Shown: positions 57,213-64,000 of the stretch, piece by piece
Layout: each line of letters starts with the position of its first letter
Position numbering within the stretch: position 1 is the stretch's first letter
NCBI RefSeq assembly: GCF_000429005.1
Contig: NZ_AUBA01000005.1
Location: 62,001-126,000, forward strand
DNA length: 64,000 nucleotides
Reading direction: 5' to 3'
DNA from: Novosphingobium acidiphilum DSM 19966
GTDB lineage: Bacteria > Pseudomonadota > Alphaproteobacteria > Sphingomonadales > Sphingomonadaceae
Notes under the pieces: generated by a model
The model's database searches: none
What the model was told of the DNA's origin: nothing
The model's input: the letters and a program-made list of their open reading frames with translations, nothing else
Translations under genes and position numbers: made by a program

Positions 57213-58613
57213 TCAATAGCGGTAATGGTCGGGCTTGAACGGGCCTTCGGACTTGACCCCGATATAGCTCGCCTGGCGCGGGGTCAGCGTGGTCAGCTTG
57301 ACGCCCAGTTTTTCCAGATGCAGCGCCGCCACCTTTTCATCGAGATGCTTGGGCAGGACATAGACATCGTTCTGGTACTGGTCGTTGCGGGTGTAGAGTT
57401 CGATCTGCGCCAGCGTCTGGTTGGTAAAGCTGGCCGACATCACAAAGCTGGGGTGTCCGGTGGCGCAGCCCAGGTTCACCAGGCGGCCCTTGGCCAGAAT
57501 GATGATCTGCTTGCCATCGGGAAATTCGACCAGATCGGTACCGGGCTTGACCTCTTTCCAGTTGTAGTTCGACAGCGCGGAAATCTGGATTTCGCTATCG
57601 AAATGCCCGATGTTGCACACGATGGCCATCGGCTTCATCGCCTTCATGTGGTCGGCGGTGATCACGTCTTCGTTGCCGGTGGCGGTGACGAAAATGTCGG
57701 CACGGCCAACCGCGTCTTCCATCGTGACGACTTCATAGCCTTCCATCGCGGCCTGCAGCGCACAGATCGGATCGATTTCGGTAACGATCACGCGCGCGCC
57801 GCCATTGCGCAGCGATGCGGCAGACCCCTTGCCGACATCGCCGAAGCCGGCGACGCAGGCAATCTTGCCTGCCAGCATCACGTCGGTGGCGCGGCGGATC
57901 GCATCGACCAGCGATTCCTTGCAGCCATATAGATTGTCGAATTTCGACTTGGTCACCGAATCGTTCACATTGATCGCCGGAAACGGCAGCTTGCCGTCTT
58001 TGGCGATGTGATACAGCCGGTGGACCCCGGTGGTGGTTTCCTCTGACACGCCCTTGATGTGCGCCACGCTCATTGTCAGATAGCCGGGCTTGGCCTTGAC
58101 GAAGGCTTTCAATGCGCGCTGAAATTCGATTTCTTCGGCATTGGTGGGTTCGGGAAGCGTATCGCCGGCTTCGATCCGGGCGCCCCACAGCGCAAACATC
58201 GTGGCATCGCCGCCATCATCGAGGATAAGATTGGCGGTCTGGCCGTTGCCATCATCCCAATCAAAGATCCGGCCGACATAATCCCAGTATTCGGCCAGGC
58301 TTTCACCCTTGATCGCAAACACCGGAATGCCCGCAGCGGCTATCGCGGCAGCGGCGTGGTCCTGCGTCGAATAGATGTTGCAGGTCGCCCAGCGCACATC
58401 GGCGCCCAGCGCAACCAGCGTCTCGATCAGCACCGCGGTCTGGATCGTCATGTGCAGCGATCCGGTGATGCGCGCACCCTTGAGCGGCTGCGACGCGCCG
58501 AATTCGGCGCGCAAAGCCATCAGGCCCGGCATTTCGGTTTCGGCAATGGCGATTTCCGCGCGGCCAAATTCGGCAAGACCGATATCGGCAATCACATAGT
58601 CCGGCTGGCTCAC
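57213..58613 (-). CDS. ahcY: Adenosylhomocysteinase
   Basis: Hydrolyses S-adenosylhomocysteine to adenosine and homocysteine. It has 466 residues from my start: DYVIADIGLAEFGRAEIAIAETEMPGLM, ITGSLHMTIQTAVLIETL, NIYSTQDHAAAA, the NAD motif VAGFGDVGKGSAASL, NIGHFDSEIQ and the C-terminal GPFKPDHYRY. I choose the GTG at 58613, with AAGGAG 8 bp upstream, because an ATG 45 bp earlier gives a non-conserved extension and a poor site. It lies upstream of divL on the same strand, 91 bp before the divL start. A palindrome 83-102 bp before the start is a likely SahR operator. Confidence 0.95.
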   Translation of the reverse strand: MSQPDYVIADIGLAEFGRAEIAIAETEMPGLMALRAEFGASQPLKGARITGSLHMTIQTAVLIETLVALGADVRWATCNIYSTQDHAAAAIAAAGIPVFAIKGESLAEYWDYVGRIFDWDDGNGQTANLILDDGGDATMFALWGARIEAGDTLPEPTNAEEIEFQRALKAFVKAKPGYLTMSVAHIKGVSEETTTGVHRLYHIAKDGKLPFPAINVNDSVTKSKFDNLYGCKESLVDAIRRATDVMLAGKIACVAGFGDVGKGSAASLRNGGARVIVTEIDPICALQAAMEGYEVVTMEDAVGRADIFVTATGNEDVITADHMKAMKPMAIVCNIGHFDSEIQISALSNYNWKEVKPGTDLVEFPDGKQIIILAKGRLVNLGCATGHPSFVMSASFTNQTLAQIELYTRNDQYQNDVYVLPKHLDEKVAALHLEKLGVKLTTLTPRQASYIGVKSEGPFKPDHYRY

Positions 58614-58695
58614 AGGCGGCACTCCTTGGGCATGAAGGTTGGCAAATGACGGGTCCATCCGTCTCTTGCCGGCGCCTTAGACCGATCGGCGGATA

Positions 58696-58715
58696 ATATA
58701 AAGATGTCTTTATAT
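58696..58715. promoter_or_regulatory. Perfect 20-bp palindrome, SahR-type operator candidate upstream of ahcY
   Basis: ATATAAAGA and TCTTTATAT are a perfect 9-bp inverted repeat about a TG centre. It is AT-only at its edges in a GC-rich setting and lies 83 bp upstream of the ahcY start. The sequence is close to the ATAAAGAtatCTTTAT-like operators of SahR (ArsR family, released by S-adenosylhomocysteine) known for methyl-cycle genes. It also contains possible -10-like TATAAA sequences. Confidence 0.7.
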
Positions 58716-58863
58716 GCGTCGCGGGGCAAGACCGATGTGCGTAACAACGCCTGGCTGTGGTTGCGCTGTCACACAGGCCACCTATATCGGACACCCGACC
58801 CGTGACCCGCCGATACCGGCGGTTCACCCGAAGGCTTTTGCAAGACGAAAAGGACACTGCACG

Positions 58864-59343
58864 ATGACAATCGCGGTTGGAGACACACTGCCCGATATCA
58901 AGCTGGTCAAGGCCACGGCCGACGGCATGGAACCGGTGCAGACCACCGGCTATTTCGCCGGCAAGAAGATCGTGCTGTTTTCGGTACCCGGGGCGTTTAC
59001 CCCGACCTGTTCGGCCAAGCACCTGCCCGGCTTTGTCGAAAAGGCGGCCGAGCTGAAAGCAGCGGGCGTCGATGAAATCGCCTGCACCGCGGTCAACGAT
59101 CCCTTCGTGATGAAGGCCTGGGGCGCCGCTGCAGGTTCGCCCGAAGTGACGATGCTGGCCGATGGCAACGGCGATCTGGCCAAGGCGCTCGATCTTGTCA
59201 TGGATGGCACCGGTTTCGGCCTGGGCCTGCGCGGCCAGCGGTTTGCTGCGGTGATCAACGACGGCGTGGTCGAACAGCTGCACGTCGAAGCCCCAGGCGA
59301 TTTCAAGGTCAGCTCGGCCGAATACGTCCTCGAACATCTTTGA
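58864..59343 (+). CDS. Peroxiredoxin (Prx5 / glutaredoxin-dependent type)
   Basis: Reduces hydrogen peroxide and alkyl peroxides. The 159-residue protein has the catalytic VPGAFTPTCSAKHLPGF (Cys49) and a second cysteine in EIACTAVNDPFVM (Cys74), the pattern of the Prx5 subfamily, which uses glutaredoxin or forms an internal disulfide. ATG 58864 follows a weak AAAAGGA site. It is divergent from ahcY; a hairpin terminator follows. Part of its upstream region is shared with the ahcY operator. Confidence 0.93.
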   Translation: MTIAVGDTLPDIKLVKATADGMEPVQTTGYFAGKKIVLFSVPGAFTPTCSAKHLPGFVEKAAELKAAGVDEIACTAVNDPFVMKAWGAAAGSPEVTMLADGNGDLAKALDLVMDGTGFGLGLRGQRFAAVINDGVVEQLHVEAPGDFKVSSAEYVLEHL

Positions 59344-59348
59344 TGTGT

Positions 59349-59368
59349 GCGTTCACTGATGTGAACGC
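59349..59368 (+). terminator. Hairpin after the peroxiredoxin gene
   Basis: GCGTTCAC pairs with GTGAACGC around TGAT, starting 5 bp after the stop. No T-tract follows, so strength is uncertain. Confidence 0.5.
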
Positions 59369-59456
59369 CCAAGTCCGCTCGTTCCGCCTGATCACCAATA
59401 CCCTTGCGGGTCGGTGACCGGGCGGGGCGGCAGAGACCTGTGGTGACCGCGTCTGG

Positions 59457-60077
59457 TCAGTACCCCATCAGACTCAGCACTTCCTTGCGGCTGCGGTTGT
59501 CTTCCAGGAATACCCCGAGCAGCCGGCTGGTGATCATGCCAACACCCGGCGTGCGCACCCCGCGCCCGGTCATGCAGCCATGCTGCGCCTCGATCACCAC
59601 GGCAACACCGTGCGGCTTCAGCGCATCCCAGATGCATTGCGCCACTTCGCTGGTCAGGCGTTCCTGAATCTGAAGCCGCCGCGAATAGGCATTGAGAACA
59701 CGCGCCAGCTTGGAAATGCCGACCACCTTGTCGCGCGGCAGATAGGCAATCGAAGCCTTGCCCACGATCGGCGCCATGTGGTGTTCGCAATGCGACTGGA
59801 ACGGGATGTCCTTCAGCAGGACCAGCTCGTGATAGCCGCCCACTTCCTCGAACTGCCGCGCCAGATGCACGGCAGGATCTTCGCCATAGCCCTGGCAATA
59901 TTCCTTCCACGCCCGCGCCACGCGCTTGGGCGTATCGATCAGGCCTTCGCGCGTCGGGTCATCACCGGCCCAGCGGATCAGCGTGCGGATCGCATCCTGC
60001 ACATGATCGGGCACGGGCAATTTGCCCAGACGTTCATCGTCGTCGTCGTCGATATCGTGATCGGCGGAAATGCTCAT
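59457..60077 (-). CDS. folE: GTP cyclohydrolase I
   Basis: First enzyme of folate (and pterin) synthesis from GTP. The 206-residue protein has an acidic N-terminus (DHDIDDDDDERLG), then RTLIRWAGDDPTREGLIDTPKRVARAW, the zinc/catalytic region FQSHCEHHMAPI, VGISKLARVLNAYSRRLQIQERL and the second zinc cysteine in QHGCMTGRGV. The start is ATG 60077 (MSISADHD). The ftsB-like gene lies 130 bp upstream on the same strand. It is convergent with the peroxiredoxin gene. Confidence 0.96.
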   Translation of the reverse strand: MSISADHDIDDDDDERLGKLPVPDHVQDAIRTLIRWAGDDPTREGLIDTPKRVARAWKEYCQGYGEDPAVHLARQFEEVGGYHELVLLKDIPFQSHCEHHMAPIVGKASIAYLPRDKVVGISKLARVLNAYSRRLQIQERLTSEVAQCIWDALKPHGVAVVIEAQHGCMTGRGVRTPGVGMITSRLLGVFLEDNRSRKEVLSLMGY

Positions 60078-60207
60078 GGGGGCTACATTGTCCTTGCCCG
60101 CAAGGTGCTGCGGCATTTCGGCACACCTAGGGCCACAGCCGGCGGATCGCAATGGCCCGTCATCGCGCAGCGCGCCGAGCCAGGCGCTGCTGCGATCGCG
60201 CAATGCG

Positions 60208-60519
60208 CTATTTGGCGGGCAGGATCAGATCGTCGGGATGCGCAACATTGAGATCACGGTGCAGCAATTCACCCACCAGATCAGGATCGGCGTGGCGCGG
60301 ATCAAGCCGTTCAACACGGTTGTGCAGCCGATCGCGCATCGCGGTCAGCCGCGCGATCTCGCGCTGGTTGCGTTCAAGCGTATGCGCATTTTCCGACCAG
60401 GCCAGCAACCCGCTGGGCCCGGCCAGCGCCAGCGCGCCCAGCACCAGCAACACGACCAGCGCCAGTGTCTGCGTCAGACTTTCGCGCGGAAGTCTCATGG
60501 CCTGCGGTTTGCGTTTCAT
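60208..60519 (-). CDS. ftsB: FtsB/DivIC-family septum formation initiator
   Basis: A small bitopic protein of 103 residues: a basic cytoplasmic start (MKRKPQAMRLPRES), one transmembrane helix (LALVVLLVLGALALAG), then a periplasmic coiled coil (WSENAHTLERNQREIARLTAMRDRLHNRVERL) and the ending DPDLVGELLHRDLNVAHPDDLI, which matches FtsB proteins of Alphaproteobacteria. It forms the FtsQLB complex in the divisome. In many relatives ftsB lies near eno and pdhA; here its neighbour is folE, which is unusual but harmless to the call. Confidence 0.87.
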   Translation of the reverse strand: MKRKPQAMRLPRESLTQTLALVVLLVLGALALAGPSGLLAWSENAHTLERNQREIARLTAMRDRLHNRVERLDPRHADPDLVGELLHRDLNVAHPDDLILPAK

Positions 60520-60871
60520 CTTTCACACCGAATCACATCCACCACACGGTTTCAACCACGAAACCGCGCCTGCCCGGCACGTCGCGGCGCGCATGCGGCC
60601 AAACGTTCTGCAACGGCGATGAATGGTTGGCGTCGAGATGGATAGCACGGCGTTTACCATACGGCGGTACAGCGCACTGCCTCCCCAGGCCGTCACCATC
60701 GGACGTTTTCGCACGTAGTAACACTGATAACTTGGGCTTTTTCGAATCCGTTCGCCGGTCGTCCGGATTAATTCGTTTCGCCGCGGCCATCCCCTTTTCA
60801 TGACGTTCATGATTGGCCTAGAAGCGACCCTGCGGGACAGGTGATCCCGCGACAACCGGAGGCGATCTGAC
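60520..60871. other. 352-bp intergenic region
   Basis: The space between the divergent ftsB and zinc-knuckle genes. I see no RNA gene, repeat or coding frame with support. It should contain the two promoters; an AT-richer patch near 60710-60790 is the best place for them. Confidence 0.45.
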
Positions 60872-61060
60872 GTGGCCGACAACACCGGCGGATGGTTTGG
60901 ACGTATACGCTGCTATTTCGGCAAGCACGAACGTCTGCGCGAAAGCGTGCATCGCAAAGGGCTGTATTACGTCGGCCGCTGCGCCAATTGCGGTGTGCCG
61001 CTGCGCAAACGCTATGGCGCGGAATGGACCACCTACACGCCTGACAAGACCGACCGTTGA
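60872..61060 (+). CDS. Small zinc-knuckle protein of unknown function
   Basis: A basic 62-residue protein with GTG start at 60872 and GGAGG about 9 bp upstream. Four possible metal ligands are spaced as Cys14-x4-His19 and Cys37-x2-Cys40 (RCYFGKH and RCANCG), as in small zinc-ribbon proteins common in sphingomonads. No further motif is seen. It ends 6 bp before the stop of the convergent RND pump gene. It may bind nucleic acid or protein; that is only suggested by charge and zinc site. Confidence 0.7.
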   Translation: MADNTGGWFGRIRCYFGKHERLRESVHRKGLYYVGRCANCGVPLRKRYGAEWTTYTPDKTDR

Positions 61061-61066
61061 AGCGTC

Positions 61067-64000
61067 CTAAGACTGCTTGACGGCCGCGCGGCGCCAGCGC
61101 CAGATCAACGCCGGCAGGATCATCAGCACCAGCACCAGCGACGTCAGCAGCCCGCCCAGGATCACCAGCGCCATCGGCCCTTCGATCTCGCGCCCTGCCT
61201 GACCGCTTTCCGCCGCAATCGGCAACAGTGCAAACCCCGTTACCAGGGCGGTCAGCACGATCGGCGTAACCCGTTCGCGCGTGGCCCGCAGGATCGTTGC
61301 CATCGACCAGGCCGCGCCTTCCTCCTCCACCAGATGATCGACATGGCTGACCAGCAGGATCGCATTGCGCGCCGATATGCCGAACAGCGAAATGAACCCG
61401 ACCAGCGCCCCCAGCGAAATCACGCCGCCTGTGCCCCAGACCGCCAGCATGCCGCCCAACAGCGCCAGCGGCAAACCGGCCAGGATCAGCAGCGCCGGGC
61501 GCAAGCCGCCAAATGCCACCACCAGCAGCGCGATCATCGCCACCCCGGCAATCCCGACATGCCAGGCGATATCGCGCCGGGCAGCCGCCGCACCTTCGGC
61601 AGCGCCCGCCCACGACAGGAATGTGCCCGCAGGCATCGTTACATCATGGCCGATGCGTGCCTTGGCCTTGGCCACGACACTGGCCACATCGACGCCGGGC
61701 GCGACATTGGCGGTGACCACCTGGCGGCGTTGGCCACCCTGGTGTTCGATGATCGCACGGGTATCGCCCAGCCCGATCGACGCAATATCGCGCAGACGCA
61801 CCGCCGTGCCGCCCGCCCCGCGCACCAGCGTTTCGCCCAGCATTTCGGGATCCTGGCGCGATTGCGGGGGCAACGTGACTGCCACCGGCACACTGCGCGT
61901 GGGCAGCACCACCTGGCCTGCGTCCAGCCCGGCAAAGGCGGCGCGGATGGCATCGCCCGCATCGGTACGGTTAACCCCGTGCAGCACCATCCGAGCGGGG
62001 TCGAGCGTTACCCCCAGCATCGGATTGCCCGGTTCGGATTTCAACTGCACATCGGCGGTGCCGGGCGTGGCGCGCAAGGCTCCGGCCACTTGCGCGGCCA
62101 CTTTGTCCAGCGCGTCAAGATCATTGCCCTGCACGCTGACGACAATGGCGGCGGTTTCGCCCGACAGGCTTTCGCCGATGCGATCGCCCAGAAACGTGGT
62201 CACTTCGCCGTGAATGCCGGGCGTCGCTGCCAGCGCCGCGCGAATCCCCGCCAGCGCGCTGTCTTCGCCACCCGCGCCGACATCTTTCAGCCGGATATGG
62301 AATTCGCCTTTGCCTGGGGGCCAGGTGTCCTCTCCCGCCTCGGCCCGGCCGATCTGTTCCTCGACCGTCAGCACTTCGGGCAGAGCCAGCAACCGGTGCG
62401 ACAGCCGCGTTCCGGCATCGCGCATCCAGTCGAACGAGGCACCGGGCGGTCCCGAAATCCCGACCACATAATGCCGTTCGCGAAACGCCGGCATCAGTTC
62501 GCTGCCGAACAGCGGTGCCATCGCGACAACCACCAGCGCCAGCACACCGACCACGCCCAGCGCCAGACCCGGTCGCGCGCAGATCCGCGCCAGCAAACGG
62601 CCATGCCGGTCCTTGACCGCGTGCAGAAACGCCGGTTCATCGGCCGGCGCGCGGGCGTCGAGCAACAGCAGCGCCAGCGACGGCGTGACAGTCAGAGCGA
62701 CCAGCAGCGAGGCCAGTGTCGCCAGCACAAACGCCACCCCCAGCGGCGCAAAGAACGCGCCCTGCAGCCCGCTCAGCGCGATCACCGGCAGCATTGTCAG
62801 CACCAGGACAAAGGTTGCATAGACCACCGGCGCGCGCACTTCGACCGAGGCCGCAGCGATGATCTCGCGCCGCAGCGCCCGGTCGGCCACCCCGCGCAGG
62901 CGCCGCACGATGTTTTCGATATCGACGATGGCATCGTCGATCACCACGCCCAGCGCAACCGCCAGGCCACCCAGTGTCATTGTGTTGATCGTTTGCCCCG
63001 CCTGATCGAGCACGATCAGCGTCGCGAGCAACGACAGCGGGATCGACACAAAGGCGATCAGCGTCACGCGCACGTCGCGCAGGAAAAACAGCAGGACCAA
63101 CGCAATCATCGCCGCGCCGATGAGGAGATCCAGCGTCAGCCCGTGCAGCGCGGCATCGATGAAATTGGCCGGGCGGTGCAGCGCCGGATAGACCTGCACG
63201 CCCTGCGCGGCCAGCGCCGGGGCCAGTTCGCCAAGCGCCGCCTCGACCGCGCGCGTCGCATCAAGCGTGTTGGCGCCATACTGGCTGGACAGCGTCATCA
63301 GCACGCCGGGCCGCCCCATGATCAACGCGTCGCCCACGCGCGGGGCGCCGGCATCTGTCACTTTGGCCACATCGCCGATACGCACCGCGCCATCGGCGCC
63401 ATTGCTGACCACGCCCGCGGCAATCGCGTCGGCATCGGCGGCACTGGCGCCGGGATCGATGACGATGCGCTGGTTGGGGGTATCGGCAAAGCCGCCGCCG
63501 GTTACCGCTACAGTGCGCGCGACCGCATCGCGCAATTCGGCCAGGCCCAGTCCCCGCGCATAAAGCTTGGCCGGGTCGGCCTGCACCTCGATCCGCCGGT
63601 CATCGCCACCAAACACATTGGCCCGCGCCACTCCGCGCGCCGCCAGCAGCCGCGGTTTGACCGTCCACTGCACCAGGTCGCGCAGTTGCAACGGCGTCAG
63701 CCGGTCCGACGTGAACCCGATCTTGAGCAGATCCATCGTCGAAGACACCAGCGCCGAAATGCGTGGCGGATCGATCCCGGCGGGCAGCGTCGGCGCAGCA
63801 TCGGCCAACGCCTCGGCCACCTGTTGACGCGCGCGATAGGGATCGACGCCGGCCTTGAACGTCACGTCGATCACGGCCAGACCCTGGATCGATTGCGACC
63901 GCACCGTCTCGACCCCATTGGCTCCGTTGATGACCGCCTCGAGCGGGCGGGTGACCAGCATTTCCACCTGACGCGGCGACAGCCCGGGCGCTTCGGCCTG
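61067..64000 (-). CDS. RND efflux pump inner-membrane subunit, N-terminus outside window
   Basis: The C-terminal 977 residues of a resistance-nodulation-division permease. The frame runs open through base 64000, so roughly the first 60 residues with TM1 are missing. Visible: the first porter domain beginning with EMLVTRPLEAVINGANGVETVRS, the TM2-TM6 block with TM4 LGGLAVALGVVIDDAIVDIENIVRRLR, which carries the paired acidic residues of proton relay, the second porter domain, and TM7-TM12 ending RRAAVKQS. The DDAIVDIENI form points to the CzcA/CusA (heavy-metal) branch or a relative more than to AcrB. The substrate cannot be named. It ends next to a convergent small gene. Confidence 0.9.
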   Translation of the reverse strand, partial: QAEAPGLSPRQVEMLVTRPLEAVINGANGVETVRSQSIQGLAVIDVTFKAGVDPYRARQQVAEALADAAPTLPAGIDPPRISALVSSTMDLLKIGFTSDRLTPLQLRDLVQWTVKPRLLAARGVARANVFGGDDRRIEVQADPAKLYARGLGLAELRDAVARTVAVTGGGFADTPNQRIVIDPGASAADADAIAAGVVSNGADGAVRIGDVAKVTDAGAPRVGDALIMGRPGVLMTLSSQYGANTLDATRAVEAALGELAPALAAQGVQVYPALHRPANFIDAALHGLTLDLLIGAAMIALVLLFFLRDVRVTLIAFVSIPLSLLATLIVLDQAGQTINTMTLGGLAVALGVVIDDAIVDIENIVRRLRGVADRALRREIIAAASVEVRAPVVYATFVLVLTMLPVIALSGLQGAFFAPLGVAFVLATLASLLVALTVTPSLALLLLDARAPADEPAFLHAVKDRHGRLLARICARPGLALGVVGVLALVVVAMAPLFGSELMPAFRERHYVVGISGPPGASFDWMRDAGTRLSHRLLALPEVLTVEEQIGRAEAGEDTWPPGKGEFHIRLKDVGAGGEDSALAGIRAALAATPGIHGEVTTFLGDRIGESLSGETAAIVVSVQGNDLDALDKVAAQVAGALRATPGTADVQLKSEPGNPMLGVTLDPARMVLHGVNRTDAGDAIRAAFAGLDAGQVVLPTRSVPVAVTLPPQSRQDPEMLGETLVRGAGGTAVRLRDIASIGLGDTRAIIEHQGGQRRQVVTANVAPGVDVASVVAKAKARIGHDVTMPAGTFLSWAGAAEGAAAARRDIAWHVGIAGVAMIALLVVAFGGLRPALLILAGLPLALLGGMLAVWGTGGVISLGALVGFISLFGISARNAILLVSHVDHLVEEEGAAWSMATILRATRERVTPIVLTALVTGFALLPIAAESGQAGREIEGPMALVILGGLLTSLVLVLMILPALIWRWRRAAVKQS

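Noticed and set aside
58616..58863. SAH or SAM riboswitch upstream of ahcY
   Set aside because: I could not find a convincing pseudoknot or conserved core; the perfect DNA palindrome explains regulation more simply. A covariance search would decide.
60520..60871. Possible small RNA (for example tmRNA or SRP RNA) in the longest intergenic gap
   Set aside because: No tag-peptide reading frame, no tRNA-like ends and no SRP tetraloop hairpin could be found by eye.
1..64000. CRISPR arrays, insertion sequences, prophage or toxin-antitoxin modules
   Set aside because: No regularly spaced direct repeats, transposase motifs, phage structural genes or paired small toxin/antitoxin frames were seen on either strand.

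Overview
The window is a piece of a high-GC alphaproteobacterial chromosome, most likely from the Sphingomonadales (Novosphingobium/Sphingobium/Erythrobacter type). The evidence is the large TonB-dependent receptors (TBDRs), the tkt-gap-pgk block next to zapA, 6S RNA between zapA and the 5-formyl-THF cyclo-ligase gene, recG/sdhE-mfd, and the chain trxA-addA-addB-murU-amgK-tsaE-divL-ahcY. Genus cannot be fixed from the sequence alone. I see no transposase, integrase, phage module, CRISPR array or rRNA operon. Five kinds of tRNA gene are absent of any nearby integrase: Leu(CAA), two Asp(GTC), Pro(CGG) and Asn(GTT), five genes in all.

Region 1-9.2 kb is the accessory part. Two closely related TBDRs (the first cut by the window edge) flank a TPR-sulfotransferase. 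They are followed by a tightly coupled three-gene unit: an FAD-dependent amine oxidoreductase of the type found in phosphonate clusters, a phosphonoacetaldehyde hydrolase (PhnX) with its catalytic Asp and Lys intact, and a DUF5690-type multi-pass transporter. No PhnW transaminase is present, so the unit reads as an oxidase-driven route for aminoethylphosphonate or its N-methyl derivative, with outer- and inner-membrane uptake candidates beside it. This is the most interesting locus in the window.

Region 9.2-31 kb is mostly housekeeping: exported MsrB/MsrA, EF-P and an inositol-phosphatase-family protein, ThiE, class I aldolase, a TlpA-like thioredoxin, the pgk/gap/tkt block, ZapA, 6S RNA, 5-formyl-THF cyclo-ligase, the branched-chain keto acid dehydrogenase operon (E1a, E1b, E2) behind a near-consensus promoter, thymidylate synthase, a lone Rieske subunit and RecG.

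Region 31-46 kb holds SdhE and Mfd, an AT-rich orphan gene, an EAL phosphodiesterase, NAD kinase, SecA, two unusual proteins each carrying two TonB-C-like repeats, ArgJ and a second inositol-phosphatase-family protein.

Region 46-59 kb is a long minus-strand series: AhcY, a DivL-type pseudo-kinase whose H-box histidine is tyrosine, TsaE, AmgK, MurU, AddB, AddA and thioredoxin. It combines methyl-cycle metabolism, cell-cycle signalling, tRNA modification, peptidoglycan recycling and double-strand-break repair. A perfect 9-bp inverted repeat upstream of ahcY resembles a SahR operator. Region 59-64 kb has a peroxiredoxin, FolE, an FtsB-like protein, a small zinc-knuckle protein and the 3' part of an RND efflux pump running off the end.
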